Positions 42,821-52,260 of a DNA stretch of 64,000 nt are shown one piece after another (the stretch's first letter is position 1; every line of letters starts with the position of its first letter). The DNA lies in NCBI RefSeq assembly GCF_014650775.1, contig NZ_BMVP01000010.1:1-64000 (forward strand), written 5' to 3'. Origin of the DNA: Streptomyces cirratus (GTDB taxonomy: Bacteria > Actinomycetota > Actinomycetes > Streptomycetales > Streptomycetaceae). The notes under the pieces were generated by a model, which was not told the origin of the DNA, made no database searches, and saw nothing but the letters and a program-made list of their open reading frames with translations. A program made the position numbers and the translations under genes.

Positions 42821-44388
42821 GGACCCAGGTCTACCACCGAGACGCCGGGGAGGGCGCGGGCGGTTCCCGCCGTGTCCTCGCCGATCGCCCCGACCAGGCG
42901 GATGTGGCCGCGCGCGCACGACAGCAGGGCGAGGCGCAGCAGTTCGGCGCGCTGGCGGCCGTCCTGGCCGTGGTCGAAGCCGTCCGCGAGCACGGTGAGG
43001 GCCTGCTGCGCGGAAAGCAGTTCGGCGGCCGGGTCCACGGCCAGCACGCCCGGCCCGGTCAGCAGGACGAGCGCCAGGGCGATGAAGCGGAGCTCACCGG
43101 CCCCGAGGCGGCCGAATTCCGTGGCGGGCGCGGTGGGCCCGCGGTCCAGCAGCGCCGTGACGGAGCCGTCCGGGTGCGGCCGTACGTCGAGCCCGGCCAC
43201 CGGTCCCGCGCAGCCGGTGCGGGCGGCTTCGGCGAGCAGGGCGTGGCGGGTGCCGCATTCGTGGCGGGTCCGGCGCAGTACGTCGGCCAGGTTCGCGCAG
43301 TCGACCCGCAGGCGCCCGGGTCCCGGCCGGACGGGCGACCGCATCCGGTCCGGGCGGGGGTCGCACGGGAACACCGCGCGCAGCGCGACCACCACTTGCT
43401 CGGCGGCGGCCAGCACGCGCCGCTGCCCGGCGGTGGCCCCGGCGACGCGCAGCGGGAGCAGGGCGGTGCCGAGCCGGTCGTCCGGGAGCGGGGCGCGGGT
43501 CATGCCGGTGGATCCGCCGGTGAGCCAGGCGGCCTGGACGGACCGCCGGCCGGGGTCGCGCAGGGCGGTGGTGAGCAGGATCTGCCCGTTCAGGGTGAGC
43601 CGTTCGCCGACGAGGCGGAGGTCGGGCTCGGCCTGGACGGCGAGGTCGAGCCGGACCGGCCCTACGGGCCCGTCGACGGTGCAGCCGATCCGGAAGCCGC
43701 GCCGGCGTTCCGCATCGGGCACGGCGCGCTCGGGCACCCGGCCGCGGGGATCGGGGAAGGCCTCCGTCAGGGTGGCGCCGGACGCGAGCTTGGACAGGGC
43801 CGCGTAGGCCGCCAGGACATGTGACTTGCCGCTGCCGCTGGGCCCGGTGAACAGGGTCACCGGCTCCAGCCGGAACACGGCCGAACGGTGCACGCCGAAG
43901 GCCGCCAGCCGTAACTCGGTGACGGACGGCCGCTGGTACCCCGCCCCGCCGCCGGAAGCGCCCTCCGCCAGGACACCCACCCCGCTGAAGCCGTCCTCCA
44001 CCCCACTCCCGAACCCACCGTCGAGCCCATCGCCGAGCTCCGCCCCGGCGTGGGCTACCGCCTGCGCGCCGGCGCCGAGCAGAGCGTGCGGCCCGGCTTC
44101 GCGGGGTTCCGCGTCCGCTCCCGTGTGGGGCACCGCCTTCGGCCCGGGGTGGAAGTCGGCCCTCGGCCTGGTCTGCGGCCCGCTGCTGCGGACGGCATCG
44201 GGTCCCGCGTCCGTCTCTCCGGACGAGTCCGACCCGGTGCCGGGACCCGCGGGTAAGCCGGTCTCGCGGCGCGGATGCGGTCCGGAGTCCGGCCCCGTGC
44301 GCGGCCCGGCCTCGCGGGCCGGGTTCCGTCCGGCGTTCGGCGTCGCAGCGCGTTGCGTGTCCGGCCCGGTGTCCAAGGTGGCGTCCAT
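42817..44388 (-). CDS. AAA/ABC-type ATP-binding protein
   Basis: A 523-residue ORF. Residues 1 to about 150 are Pro/Gly/Ala/Thr-rich low complexity. The conserved part begins around QRPSVTELRLAAFGVHRSAVF and contains Walker A FTGPSGSGKSHVLAAY, an ABC-like signature region LGAGELRFIALAL and Walker B-like PGVLAVDPAAE. This resembles RecF/SMC-type single-domain ATPases found with MazG-like genes in Streptomyces. The true start may be downstream of 44388, given the composition of the N-terminus. Overlap with the MazG-like gene suggests a shared role, which is unknown. Confidence 0.75.
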   Translation of the reverse strand: MDATLDTGPDTQRAATPNAGRNPAREAGPRTGPDSGPHPRRETGLPAGPGTGSDSSGETDAGPDAVRSSGPQTRPRADFHPGPKAVPHTGADAEPREAGPHALLGAGAQAVAHAGAELGDGLDGGFGSGVEDGFSGVGVLAEGASGGGAGYQRPSVTELRLAAFGVHRSAVFRLEPVTLFTGPSGSGKSHVLAAYAALSKLASGATLTEAFPDPRGRVPERAVPDAERRRGFRIGCTVDGPVGPVRLDLAVQAEPDLRLVGERLTLNGQILLTTALRDPGRRSVQAAWLTGGSTGMTRAPLPDDRLGTALLPLRVAGATAGQRRVLAAAEQVVVALRAVFPCDPRPDRMRSPVRPGPGRLRVDCANLADVLRRTRHECGTRHALLAEAARTGCAGPVAGLDVRPHPDGSVTALLDRGPTAPATEFGRLGAGELRFIALALVLLTGPGVLAVDPAAELLSAQQALTVLADGFDHGQDGRQRAELLRLALLSCARGHIRLVGAIGEDTAGTARALPGVSVVDLGP

Positions 44389-44455
44389 GCGCCGGACAGT
44401 ACGGGCCGCCGTGGCGAGGGCGGACTCGGTGAACCGTTCCGCCGCCGGGACCTTC

Positions 44456-44854
44456 CTACGATCGGGGGACGGCCGCGGCCGCGATCCCCTCCACCTCGGT
44501 GCCGACCGGCGCCAGCAGGAACACGTTGCGGTCCACCCGGTGCATCCCGCTGCCCAGACCGAAGACCACGCCGCTGCTGAAGTCGAGGATCCTCTTCGCC
44601 ACTTCGGTGTCCGCCCCCGTCAGGTCCAGCAACACCGGGATCTGCGCGATCAGGTACTCCGCCACCTCACGGGCGTCCGCGAAGATCTGGACCCGGATCA
44701 CCACGAAGCGCCGCTGCTGCTCGGCCGCCGAAGTCCCGGGCCTCGCAGGGATCGTGCGGTGGTCCACCCGGGAGGGCCACTCGTTGCGACTGCGCAGGGG
44801 GACCACCTGCGCGAGTCCCTCCCACTGTTCGTCCGTGACGTCGTACCTGCTCAC
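44456..44854 (-). CDS. SepF-like protein
   Basis: A 132-residue protein with the SepF core fold: a beta-alpha segment FVVIRVQIFADAREVAEYLIAQIPVLLDLTG, then EVAKRILDFSSGVVFGLGSGMHRVDRNVFLLAP. SepF anchors and aligns FtsZ in Gram-positive division. Streptomyces carry several SepF-like paralogues, and this one is outside the division cluster, so it is probably an accessory copy. It starts with a GTG. Confidence 0.82.
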   Translation of the reverse strand: MSRYDVTDEQWEGLAQVVPLRSRNEWPSRVDHRTIPARPGTSAAEQQRRFVVIRVQIFADAREVAEYLIAQIPVLLDLTGADTEVAKRILDFSSGVVFGLGSGMHRVDRNVFLLAPVGTEVEGIAAAAVPRS

Positions 44855-45061
44855 CGGACCGCCTCGGCCGCGCGCTTCATGTGCATCCCGCCATCCTCTC
44901 TCGTTTCACCCGTTCAGCCCAACAGCGACACGACGGACCCGGGAGCGGCCGGCCCGTGGACGGGTGCATCCGGAACACAGGAATCCAGCCGAAAACAGAC
45001 CAAAAACAGACCGGAGCGGGGTCGCCGGAAATAGACCCCGCCCGTCTCCGTTGGAGCATGT

Positions 45062-45979
45062 ATGAAGGCAATCACATACAACGCGTACGGAACTCCCGCC
45101 GCCCTCTCCCTCGTTGACGTACCACACCCCAGGGTCGGCCCCAGCGAGGTCCTCGTCCGGGTCAAGGCCGCCGGCGTCAACCCGGTGGACTGGAAGCTCG
45201 CCGCCGGTTTCCTCGACTCGACGCTCGAAGTGCGCTTCCCCGTCGTGCCCGGCTGGGACGTCGCCGGTGTGGTCGAGGCGGTCGGCGACGACACCTTCGA
45301 CTACGCCGTCGGCGACGAGGTGTACGGATACGTCCGCAAGGAGTGGGTGGAACTGGGCACTTACGCGGAGCTGGTCTCCGCCCCCGTGCGCACCATCGCC
45401 CACAAGCCCCGCAACCTGAGCTTCGAGGAGGCGGCGGGCATCCCGCTGGCCGGTCTCAGCGCCTACCAGTCGCTGACCCGCGTCGGAGCGGCCGCGGGCG
45501 AGACCGTCGTCATCCACTCCGCGGCGGGCGGCACCGGGTCCTTCGGCGTGCAGATCGCCGTGGCGCTCGGCCTGCGCGTCATCGGCACGGCCGGTGCGCA
45601 CAACCACGACTACCTGCGCTCGCTCGGCGCCGAGCCCGTGCTCTACGGCGAGGGGCTGGTGGACCGGATCCGCGAGCTGGCGCCCGAGGGCATCGACGCG
45701 GGCCTCGACTTCTACGGGGACGGCATCGAGCTGCTCCAGTCGCTGGTCAAGAGGCGCGACCGGGTGGCCTCCCTGGTCGACCCGGACGGCGCGGCCAAGG
45801 GCGCGCACCGCCCGTGGACCCGGCCCGACACCACCGACCTGGCCTTCCTCGCCGAGTTGGCCGACGCCGGGAAGCTGACGGTGAACGTGGCACACGCCCT
45901 GCCGCTCGACGAGGCGGCCAGGGCGTGGGAGCTCAGTGCGACCGGAAGGGTCCGGGGCAAGATCGTCCTCACCGTCTGA
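45062..45979 (+). CDS. NADP-dependent zinc-type alcohol dehydrogenase-like oxidoreductase (quinone reductase family)
   Basis: A 305-residue medium-chain reductase of the quinone oxidoreductase branch. It shows VNPVDWKLAAGF, VPGWDVAGVVEAVG and the nucleotide-binding AAGGTGSFGVQIAVALGLRVIGTA. No zinc-ligand cysteines are present, as usual in this branch. The ATG at 45062 follows an AT-richer stretch. The gene is single and ends before a strong terminator. Confidence 0.9.
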   Translation: MKAITYNAYGTPAALSLVDVPHPRVGPSEVLVRVKAAGVNPVDWKLAAGFLDSTLEVRFPVVPGWDVAGVVEAVGDDTFDYAVGDEVYGYVRKEWVELGTYAELVSAPVRTIAHKPRNLSFEEAAGIPLAGLSAYQSLTRVGAAAGETVVIHSAAGGTGSFGVQIAVALGLRVIGTAGAHNHDYLRSLGAEPVLYGEGLVDRIRELAPEGIDAGLDFYGDGIELLQSLVKRRDRVASLVDPDGAAKGAHRPWTRPDTTDLAFLAELADAGKLTVNVAHALPLDEAARAWELSATGRVRGKIVLTV

Positions 45980-45991
45980 GGCGAGGGACAG

Positions 45992-46040
45992 CACAGCCCC
46001 ACACTGCCGCAGCGGTCCGCTGCGGCAGTGTGGGGCTGTG
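45992..46040. terminator. Long bidirectional terminator hairpin
   Basis: A perfect 23-bp stem (45992-46014 with 46018-46040) with a 3-nt loop separates the converging oxidoreductase and the flavin monooxygenase. It is the longest perfect hairpin I saw in the window. Confidence 0.9.
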
Positions 46041-46050
46041 GCGGGGTCGC

Positions 46051-47382
46051 TCAGGCGGGTGCCTTCGCGTAACGGTTCGCCGGGCGGGGCAGGCCGTAGT
46101 TCTCGCGCAGGGTGCGGCCCGTGTACTCGGTGCGGAACAAGCCCCGGCGCTGGAGGATCGGCACGACGTGGTCGACGAAGTCCGTCAGGCCGGTGGGCAG
46201 CACGGGCGCCATGATGTTGAAGCCGTCGGCGGCGCCCCGCGTGAACCACTCCTGCAGCTGGTCGGCAATCTGCTCCGGGGTACCGGCGAAGACCCGGTGG
46301 CCGCGGCCGGCGCCGAGGCGGGCGATCAGCTCGCGCAGGGTGAGTCCGTCGCGTCGGGCGAGTTCGGCGACGAGGGTGAAACGGCTCTTGTTGCCGTTGA
46401 TGTCGCGTTCCTCGGGGAGTTCGGGCAGCGGACCGTCGAGGGGGAGGCCGGTGAGGTCGGTACCCAGCATGCCGGAGAGCTGGGCGAGACCGTACTCGGG
46501 CACCTGGAGGTCGGTGAGCTGCTGCTCCAGGGCCTTGGCCTCGGCCTCGGTGGAACCGATGACGGGCGCGATGCCGGGCAGGACCAGCAGGTCGCTCTCG
46601 GCCCGGCCGTACTTGGCGAGGCGGGACTTGAGGTCCTTGTAGAAGGTCTGGCCGTCGGCGAGGGTCTGCTGCGCGGTGAAGACGGCCTCGGCGTACTGCG
46701 CGGCGAACTCCTTGCCGTCCTCGGAGGAGCCGGCCTGCACGAGGAGCGGGTGGCCCTGCGGGGAACGCGGAACGTTGAGCGGCCCGGCGACGCCGAAGTA
46801 CTCGCCGCGGTGGGCGGCGGGGTGCAGCTTGTCGGTGTCGGCGTAGATGCCGCGTTCCTTGTCGAGGACGATCGCGTCGTCCTCCCAGCTGTCCCAGAGC
46901 TTGGTGGCGACATCGAGGAACTCGCGGGCGCGGTCGTAGCGGAGGCGGTGGGCGAGATGCTCGTCGCGGTTGAAGTTGCGGGCCTCGTCGACGGTGCCGG
47001 AGGTCACGATGTTCCAGCCGGCACGCCCGTTGCTGATGTGGTCGAGGGAGGCGAACTTGCGGGCGGTGTTGAAGGGCTCGTTGAAGGTGGTCGAGACGGT
47101 GGCGATCAGGCCGATGTGCTCGGTGACGGCGGCGATGGCGGAGAGCAGGGTGAGGGGCTCGAACCCGCCGAGGGCGTTGTAACGGGCCTTCCCCCACAGG
47201 GCGAGGCCGTCGGCGAAGAAGATCGAGTCGAGTCGGCCGCGCTCGGCGGTGCGGGCCAGTTCCTGGAAGTACCGCAGGTCGGTGACGCGCTCGGGGCTGC
47301 TGCCGGGGTGACGCCAGGCGGCGTCGTGGTGGCCCGCGTTCATCAGGAACGCGTTGAGGTGGAGGGTCCGGGGTGCGGTCAT
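46051..47382 (-). CDS. NtaA/SnaA/DszA-type flavin-dependent monooxygenase
   Basis: A 443-residue luciferase-like monooxygenase of the NtaA/DszA group (LHLNAFLMNAGHHDAAWRHP; NNGRAGWN-like SNGRAGWNIVTSG; LLVQAGSSEDGKEFAAQYAEAVF). These enzymes use reduced FMN from a partner reductase to cleave C-S or C-N bonds in organosulfur or chelator compounds. It is the last gene of the sulfur-type operon that also encodes an SsuE-like FMN reductase and an SsuABC-like transporter. The substrate class is inferred. Confidence 0.9.
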   Translation of the reverse strand: MTAPRTLHLNAFLMNAGHHDAAWRHPGSSPERVTDLRYFQELARTAERGRLDSIFFADGLALWGKARYNALGGFEPLTLLSAIAAVTEHIGLIATVSTTFNEPFNTARKFASLDHISNGRAGWNIVTSGTVDEARNFNRDEHLAHRLRYDRAREFLDVATKLWDSWEDDAIVLDKERGIYADTDKLHPAAHRGEYFGVAGPLNVPRSPQGHPLLVQAGSSEDGKEFAAQYAEAVFTAQQTLADGQTFYKDLKSRLAKYGRAESDLLVLPGIAPVIGSTEAEAKALEQQLTDLQVPEYGLAQLSGMLGTDLTGLPLDGPLPELPEERDINGNKSRFTLVAELARRDGLTLRELIARLGAGRGHRVFAGTPEQIADQLQEWFTRGAADGFNIMAPVLPTGLTDFVDHVVPILQRRGLFRTEYTGRTLRENYGLPRPANRYAKAPA

Positions 47383-47647
47383 GGTCTGGTCCTCGGGGGA
47401 AGGTGGGGGCGGGTGCGTGCGGGGGGCCTCAGTACGGCCACGGAGCGCCCCCCCTAGCGGGGCGACGGGACGGGCTGTTGTGGTGCCCGGGAGCGCTACG
47501 GCGGGCCATGCTGGTCCTGTGGCCCGGCGGGCCCGGGACCGGTAAGGCAGGCCACGTGGGCCCGGCGGCCCCGATGGGCCCGGGGGGCCCGGTGGGCCCG
47601 GTGGTGGATGGCGGCGAGGGCGGTCAGGGGTCTGACCCCAGTCGGGG

Positions 47648-48565
47648 TCAGGCCGGGACGCGCCAGAGGCTGAGGCGGCGTTCGATCGTGACGAGGAGCT
47701 GGTTGAAGGCCACCCCGATGGCGGAGATCGTCACGATGCCCGCGTACATCTGGGGTATGGCGAAGTTGAACTGCGAGGCGTTGATCAGATAGCCCAGTCC
47801 GGCCTTTGCGCCGATCATCTCGGCGGCGACGAGGACCAGGATCGACACCGCGCCCGCCAGCCGGATCCCCGTGAAGATCGCGGGCACCGAGGCGGGCAGG
47901 ATCACCTTCTGGAACAGCCTCGGGGTGGAAAGGTCCATCGAGCGGGCCAGTTTCACCAGGGTCGGGTCGGCGTTGCCCACCGCGCTGATGGTGTTCAGCA
48001 GGATCGGCCAGACGCAGGCGTAGACGACGATCGAGACCTTCGACGTCTCCCCGATGCCCAGCAGCAGCACGAAGACCGGCAGCAGCGCGAGGGCCGCCGT
48101 GTTGCGGAACACCTCCAGCAGCGGCCCGAGCAGCACGGCGACCGGTCGGTACCAGCCGATCAGCAGGCCGAGCGGGACGGCGACGGCGACGGCGATGGCG
48201 AAGCCGCCGAACGAGCGGACGAGGCTGGCCTGCGTGTGTTCGGCGAGCTGCCCGTCGCCGAGCAGTTCCCACCAGGCGCGGGCCACTTCGCTGACCGGGG
48301 GCAGGAAGGTCGCGTCGACCAGGCCGAGCCGCGGCGCCGTCTCCCAGACCGCCAGCAGGGCGATGATCGCCGCCGAGCGGAGCAGCCCGGCACCCAGCCG
48401 GCGCAGCGCCGACGCTCCGGCGGCTGCCGCGCGGGCCGCCGGGCGGATCGCGGTCCGGGGGGCGGGCGGGGCGGCCGGGGCGGCGGGGCGCGCGGGGCTC
48501 CGTACCGCCTCGGTGGTGGTGGCGGGCGGTGCCGCGAGGGCCGCGGTGTCGATTCCGGTGCTCAT
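47648..48565 (-). CDS. ABC transporter permease (SsuC/TauC-like)
   Basis: A 305-residue permease with a Pro/Ala-rich N-terminal tail of about 60 residues and then about six helices. The BPD transport motif EAA loop is VKLARSMDLSTPRLFQKVILPASVPAIFTGIR. Typical of aliphatic sulfonate, nitrate or taurine uptake systems. It overlaps the ATPase gene by 4 nt. 265 nt separate it from the downstream monooxygenase gene, with GC-rich repeats but no clear terminator. Confidence 0.92.
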   Translation of the reverse strand: MSTGIDTAALAAPPATTTEAVRSPARPAAPAAPPAPRTAIRPAARAAAAGASALRRLGAGLLRSAAIIALLAVWETAPRLGLVDATFLPPVSEVARAWWELLGDGQLAEHTQASLVRSFGGFAIAVAVAVPLGLLIGWYRPVAVLLGPLLEVFRNTAALALLPVFVLLLGIGETSKVSIVVYACVWPILLNTISAVGNADPTLVKLARSMDLSTPRLFQKVILPASVPAIFTGIRLAGAVSILVLVAAEMIGAKAGLGYLINASQFNFAIPQMYAGIVTISAIGVAFNQLLVTIERRLSLWRVPA

Positions 48566-49401
48566 ACGGTGGCCTCCTCCTTCTCCAGTTGCCGGGCGCG
48601 GGCCACTTCGTCGTGCAGCAGGGTCCAGATCTCGTGCCGGTAGCGGGCGAACTCCGGGCTGGAGCGCAGGTCCTCCCCCGTCCCCCCGTCGCCGCGGGCG
48701 CCGAACGACACCGGGACGACCGCCTTGACGCGCCCCGGGCGGGAGGTCATGACGGCGACCCGCTGACCGAGGTACACGGCCTCTTCGATGCCGTGCGTGA
48801 TGAACACGATGGTCTTGCCGGTGCGTTGCCAGATGCGTCGCAGCTCGTCCTGGAGCGCCTCGCGGGTCTGCGCGTCGAGGGCCGCGAACGGCTCGTCCAT
48901 CAGCAGTACGTCGGGGTCGTAGGCCAGCGAACGGGCGATCGCGACGCGCTGGCGCATGCCGCCCGACAGCTCGTGCGGATGCCGGTCCTCGAACCCGGTC
49001 AGGCCGACCAGGTCCAGGAACTCCCGCGCCCGGTCCGTCCGTTCACGACGCGGGATGCCCCGCGCCTCCAAGCCGAACTCGATGTTGCCGAGGGCGGTCC
49101 GCCAAGGCAGCAGCGCGTACTGCTGGAAGACGATGCCCCGGTCGAGCCCTGGCCCGATGACGGGCTCCCCGTCGAGCAGGATGCGGCCGGAGGCGGGCCG
49201 GGTCAGGCCTCCCAGGAGGTCCAGGAGGGTGGACTTGCCGCAACCGCTGGGGCCGACGACCACCAGGAACTCGCCCGCCTCGATCTCCAGGTCGATGCCG
49301 TCGAGGGCGGTGAACTCCCCCTTGCCGTTCCTCTCCTTCCTGCCCTTCTTCTCCTTGGTCGGGAAGGTCTTCGTCACGGAGTCGAACACGATCTTCGCCA
49401 T
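48562..49401 (-). CDS. ABC transporter ATP-binding protein (SsuB/TauB-like)
   Basis: A 279-residue ATPase. Walker A GPSGCGKST, Q-loop region, signature LSGGMRQR and Walker B VLLMDEPFAALD are complete. A Lys/Arg/Glu-rich insert (TKEKKGRKERNGK) lies near the N-terminus. It drives the SsuC-like permease and is encoded 8 nt after the binding-protein gene. Confidence 0.93.
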   Translation of the reverse strand: MAKIVFDSVTKTFPTKEKKGRKERNGKGEFTALDGIDLEIEAGEFLVVVGPSGCGKSTLLDLLGGLTRPASGRILLDGEPVIGPGLDRGIVFQQYALLPWRTALGNIEFGLEARGIPRRERTDRAREFLDLVGLTGFEDRHPHELSGGMRQRVAIARSLAYDPDVLLMDEPFAALDAQTREALQDELRRIWQRTGKTIVFITHGIEEAVYLGQRVAVMTSRPGRVKAVVPVSFGARGDGGTGEDLRSSPEFARYRHEIWTLLHDEVARARQLEKEEATV

Positions 49402-49409
49402 GGCGGCCG

Positions 49410-50450
49410 TCAGCCCTTTCCGAGTCCGTTGAACTCGTTGGTGTAGAGGTCGCCGGGCTTCAGCCGGCCCTTCTTGATCTCACCGCGACCGCCGAGCCAG
49501 TCGAGCCAGATCTGGAACTCCTTGTCGGCGATGCGGCCGCCGGGCTCGGCGACCCCGTAGGAGCGCCAGTACTGGAGCGTCGAGGTGTCCTCGTTTCGCC
49601 CGCGCTTCTTGATGATCTCCGTCATGCGGGCGACGACCTCCTCGCGCGGGGTGGAACGGGACCACTCGATGGCCCTGGCCACGCCGGTGGTGAAGGTCCG
49701 TACGGTGTCGGGGTTCTCCTTGATGAAGCGCCGCGTCATCACGTACGAACCGGCGCTGAACGCGCCCAGCAGCTCGAAGTCCTTGAACAGCGGGCGTATC
49801 CCGCCGGCGGCCAGGGCCTTGTCGCGCAGGACGCCGCTGAGCACACCGACCTCGATCTGCTTCTGTCTCAGGGCCTGCTCGGTGTTGACGGGCGGGACGA
49901 CGAGGGATTCGACCTTGCCCGCGTCCGCCCGGGAGAGGCCGTTCCGCTCCAGGTAGATGTCGAGGAGGGCCTGGGCGTGGGCGCCCAGGGTGTTCATGCC
50001 CACCTTCTTGCCGATCAGGTCGCGGGCGGAGCGGATCGGGCTGTCCTCCAGGACGTAGTAGCCGAGGTAGGTGTCCTTGTCGGAGCCGTAGTAGGAGACG
50101 ACGGCCTGGATCTGGGCCTTGCTCTCCGCCAGCTTGACGATCGCGCCGTTGAAGGCGCCGCCGAAGTGGGTCTGGCCGGTTGCCGCGGACTGGATGTCCT
50201 GGGGGCCGCTGATGGTGTTGCCGACCCATTCGAGGCTGAGTCCGCCGAGGTAGCCGAGGTCGGCGGCGAGCTCGGGGAGGGTCACCGCGCCGACGGCGCC
50301 CTGGTACTTGAGGGTGGTGACCTGCTTTCCGTTGTTGCCGGAGCCGCCGCTGGCGGTGGCCGTGCCGCAGCTCACCGCGGCCGCCGAGATGCCGAGCAGG
50401 GTGAGGAACTGGCGTCGGGAGGTGGGGGTCGGGGTGAAGGCTGCGGGCAT
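49410..50450 (-). CDS. ABC transporter substrate-binding protein (SsuA/TauA-like), twin-arginine lipoprotein
   Basis: A 346-residue NMT1/SsuA-family binding protein. The N-terminus has a twin-arginine-like signal (SRRQFLTLLG) and a lipobox (AAAVSC, Cys about 28), so it is likely a Tat-exported lipoprotein. The body contains LKYQGAVGAVTLPELAADLGYL and the family's GAHAQALLDIYLERNGLS region. It binds an aliphatic sulfonate, sulfate ester or related ligand, judged from neighbours. Confidence 0.91.
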   Translation of the reverse strand: MPAAFTPTPTSRRQFLTLLGISAAAVSCGTATASGGSGNNGKQVTTLKYQGAVGAVTLPELAADLGYLGGLSLEWVGNTISGPQDIQSAATGQTHFGGAFNGAIVKLAESKAQIQAVVSYYGSDKDTYLGYYVLEDSPIRSARDLIGKKVGMNTLGAHAQALLDIYLERNGLSRADAGKVESLVVPPVNTEQALRQKQIEVGVLSGVLRDKALAAGGIRPLFKDFELLGAFSAGSYVMTRRFIKENPDTVRTFTTGVARAIEWSRSTPREEVVARMTEIIKKRGRNEDTSTLQYWRSYGVAEPGGRIADKEFQIWLDWLGGRGEIKKGRLKPGDLYTNEFNGLGKG

Positions 50451-50483
50451 GGCGGGTCCTTGTCGCGGGATCTGTGAAGGTGG

Positions 50484-51047
50484 TTACGGGGCGAGGGCGG
50501 GGGCGGGGGCGGTACCCGTGGCGGCGCGCAGGGCTCCGGCGAACTCGTCGACCGCCTGGAAGAGGTCCAACTCGGCCTCCGGCCGCAGCCGGTCGGGGCC
50601 GGAGCCGCGCTCGACGGAGGAGTCCAGGACGAACCGGCCGGCGGTGATGTGGCGGGCGCCGAGCGCGGCGAGGACCGGGCGCAGGGCGTAGTCGATGGTC
50701 AGGACGTGGGCGAGGCTGCCGCCGGTGGCGAGCGGCAGGACGGTCTTGCCGGCCAGGCCGTCCTGCGGGAGCAGGTCGAGGAAAGCCTTGAGCAGACCGG
50801 TGTACGAGGCCTTGTAGACCGGGGTGGCGATCACCAGACCGTCCGCTTCGGCCACGGCTTCCAGGGCGCGTCGGATCTCGGGCTCGCCGCGGTGGGCGGA
50901 GAGGAGGTCGGCGGCGGGCAGCTCGCGCAGGGCGAGGTGCGAGGTCTCGAAGCCGGCGTGGGTCAGGCGGCGCAGGACGTGGTCGGCTACGACGGCGGTG
51001 CGGGAGTGGAGGGAAGGGCTGCCGGTGAGGGCGAGCAGTCGGGGCAC
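50484..51047 (-). CDS. NADPH-dependent FMN reductase (SsuE/MsuE-like)
   Basis: A 187-residue flavodoxin-fold reductase (LLALTGSPSLHSRTAVVADHVL; LVIATPVYKASYTGLLKAFLDLLPQDGL; PLATGGSLAHVL). It supplies reduced FMN to monooxygenases, here most likely the NtaA-type enzyme at the end of the same operon. It lies 33 nt before the binding-protein gene and 46 nt after the dioxygenase. Confidence 0.91.
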   Translation of the reverse strand: MPRLLALTGSPSLHSRTAVVADHVLRRLTHAGFETSHLALRELPAADLLSAHRGEPEIRRALEAVAEADGLVIATPVYKASYTGLLKAFLDLLPQDGLAGKTVLPLATGGSLAHVLTIDYALRPVLAALGARHITAGRFVLDSSVERGSGPDRLRPEAELDLFQAVDEFAGALRAATGTAPAPALAP

Positions 51048-51093
51048 GGGGCTCTCCTGGTGCGGCGGGTCGGGGACAGTCGGGCGGTGGCCG

Positions 51094-52047
51094 TCAGGCG
51101 GCGGCCGTGGAGGCGCCGGAGGCGATCCCGAAGCCGGGCTCGGGCACGGTCTCCGGGCTGATCAGGCGGGACGGGACCCCGTCCGGGCCGACCGGGACGT
51201 CGCCGTCGACGGTGACGCGGCGCAGGGTGCGCTCGTGGTCGTCGGAGTCGTCGACTCCGTAGTGCTGGGTGGCGCGGTTGTCCCAGATCGCCACGTCACC
51301 GGCCTGCCACTGGTGGCGGATGGTGTTCTCGGGGCTCTCGATGTGCGCCTGGAAGAGGTCGAGGAGGAGGCGGGAGTCCCGGCCGGTGAGGCCGCTGATC
51401 CGCTGGACGAAGTTGCCGAGCAGCAAGGTGCGTTCGCCGGTCTCGGGGTGGACGCGGACGACGGGGTGCTCGGTGAGGAAGGTGGTGGAGGTGAACACCT
51501 CGCGGTACTGGGCGAGCGCCTCGGGGAGGGCGTCGGGGCGCAGGGCCGCGTAGTCGTACTCGTTGGAGTGGACGGCGCGCAGGCCGTCGGCGAGGGCGCG
51601 GAGCGGCTCGGGGAGGTGGTCGTAGGCGGCGGCGGTGTTGGCCCAGAGGGTGTTGCCGCCGTACGGGGGGATGGTGACGGCGCGGAGGATGGAGAAGGCG
51701 GGGTAGGCGGGCACGAAGGTGACGTCGGTGTGCCACTGGTTGGCGCGGGCGCCGTGGTGGGAGTCGATGCCGAGGGCGTAACGGCCGTCGGCGGAGGGGA
51801 CGGTGGGGTGCGCGACGGGCGTGCCCAGCAGTTGGGCGAAGGCCTCGTGACCGGCCTCGTCGAGGTGCTCCTGCCCGCGGAAGAAGACGACCTTGTGGGC
51901 GAGGAGGGCGGCGCGGATGTCGGCGACGGCGGCGGCGTCGAGGTCGCCGCCGAGGCGGACGCCGTCGATGCGGGCGCCGATCCGACCGCCGATCTTGGTG
52001 ACGGTGACGGGGGTGGTGGCGGTGGCGGGGGCGGTGGCGGTGGTCAT
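51094..52047 (-). CDS. TauD/TfdA family 2-oxoglutarate-dependent dioxygenase
   Basis: A 317-residue Fe(II)/2-oxoglutarate enzyme. The metal triad is seen as His/Asp in NQWHTDVTF and His in RATQHYGVDD; the Arg for 2-oxoglutarate is in HERTLRRVTV. It starts at the ATG at 52047 (GGGAG upstream); an open extension to 52143 is unsupported. Members cleave sulfonates or alkyl sulfate esters to release sulfite or sulfate. It is the first gene of the six-gene sulfur-type operon. Confidence 0.92.
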   Translation of the reverse strand: MTTATAPATATTPVTVTKIGGRIGARIDGVRLGGDLDAAAVADIRAALLAHKVVFFRGQEHLDEAGHEAFAQLLGTPVAHPTVPSADGRYALGIDSHHGARANQWHTDVTFVPAYPAFSILRAVTIPPYGGNTLWANTAAAYDHLPEPLRALADGLRAVHSNEYDYAALRPDALPEALAQYREVFTSTTFLTEHPVVRVHPETGERTLLLGNFVQRISGLTGRDSRLLLDLFQAHIESPENTIRHQWQAGDVAIWDNRATQHYGVDDSDDHERTLRRVTVDGDVPVGPDGVPSRLISPETVPEPGFGIASGASTAAA

Positions 52048-52260
52048 GGGGGCTCCCTGGAGATGCGTACGGGTTCTTTTGCGCAGCGGAGGAGACACCG
52101 GCACGGGGAAGGTGCCGGTGTGGGGCAGCGGTGATGACGGCACACGGCGCTCGGGCCGGGCGTGGGGGACGGCGTCACAGGCCGGCGCAGACGTTGCGGC
52201 GGGCGGCGGCGCGCAGGCGGGGCGACGCCGAAGTGCGGCGGCGCTCAGGTGTGGCGGCGC

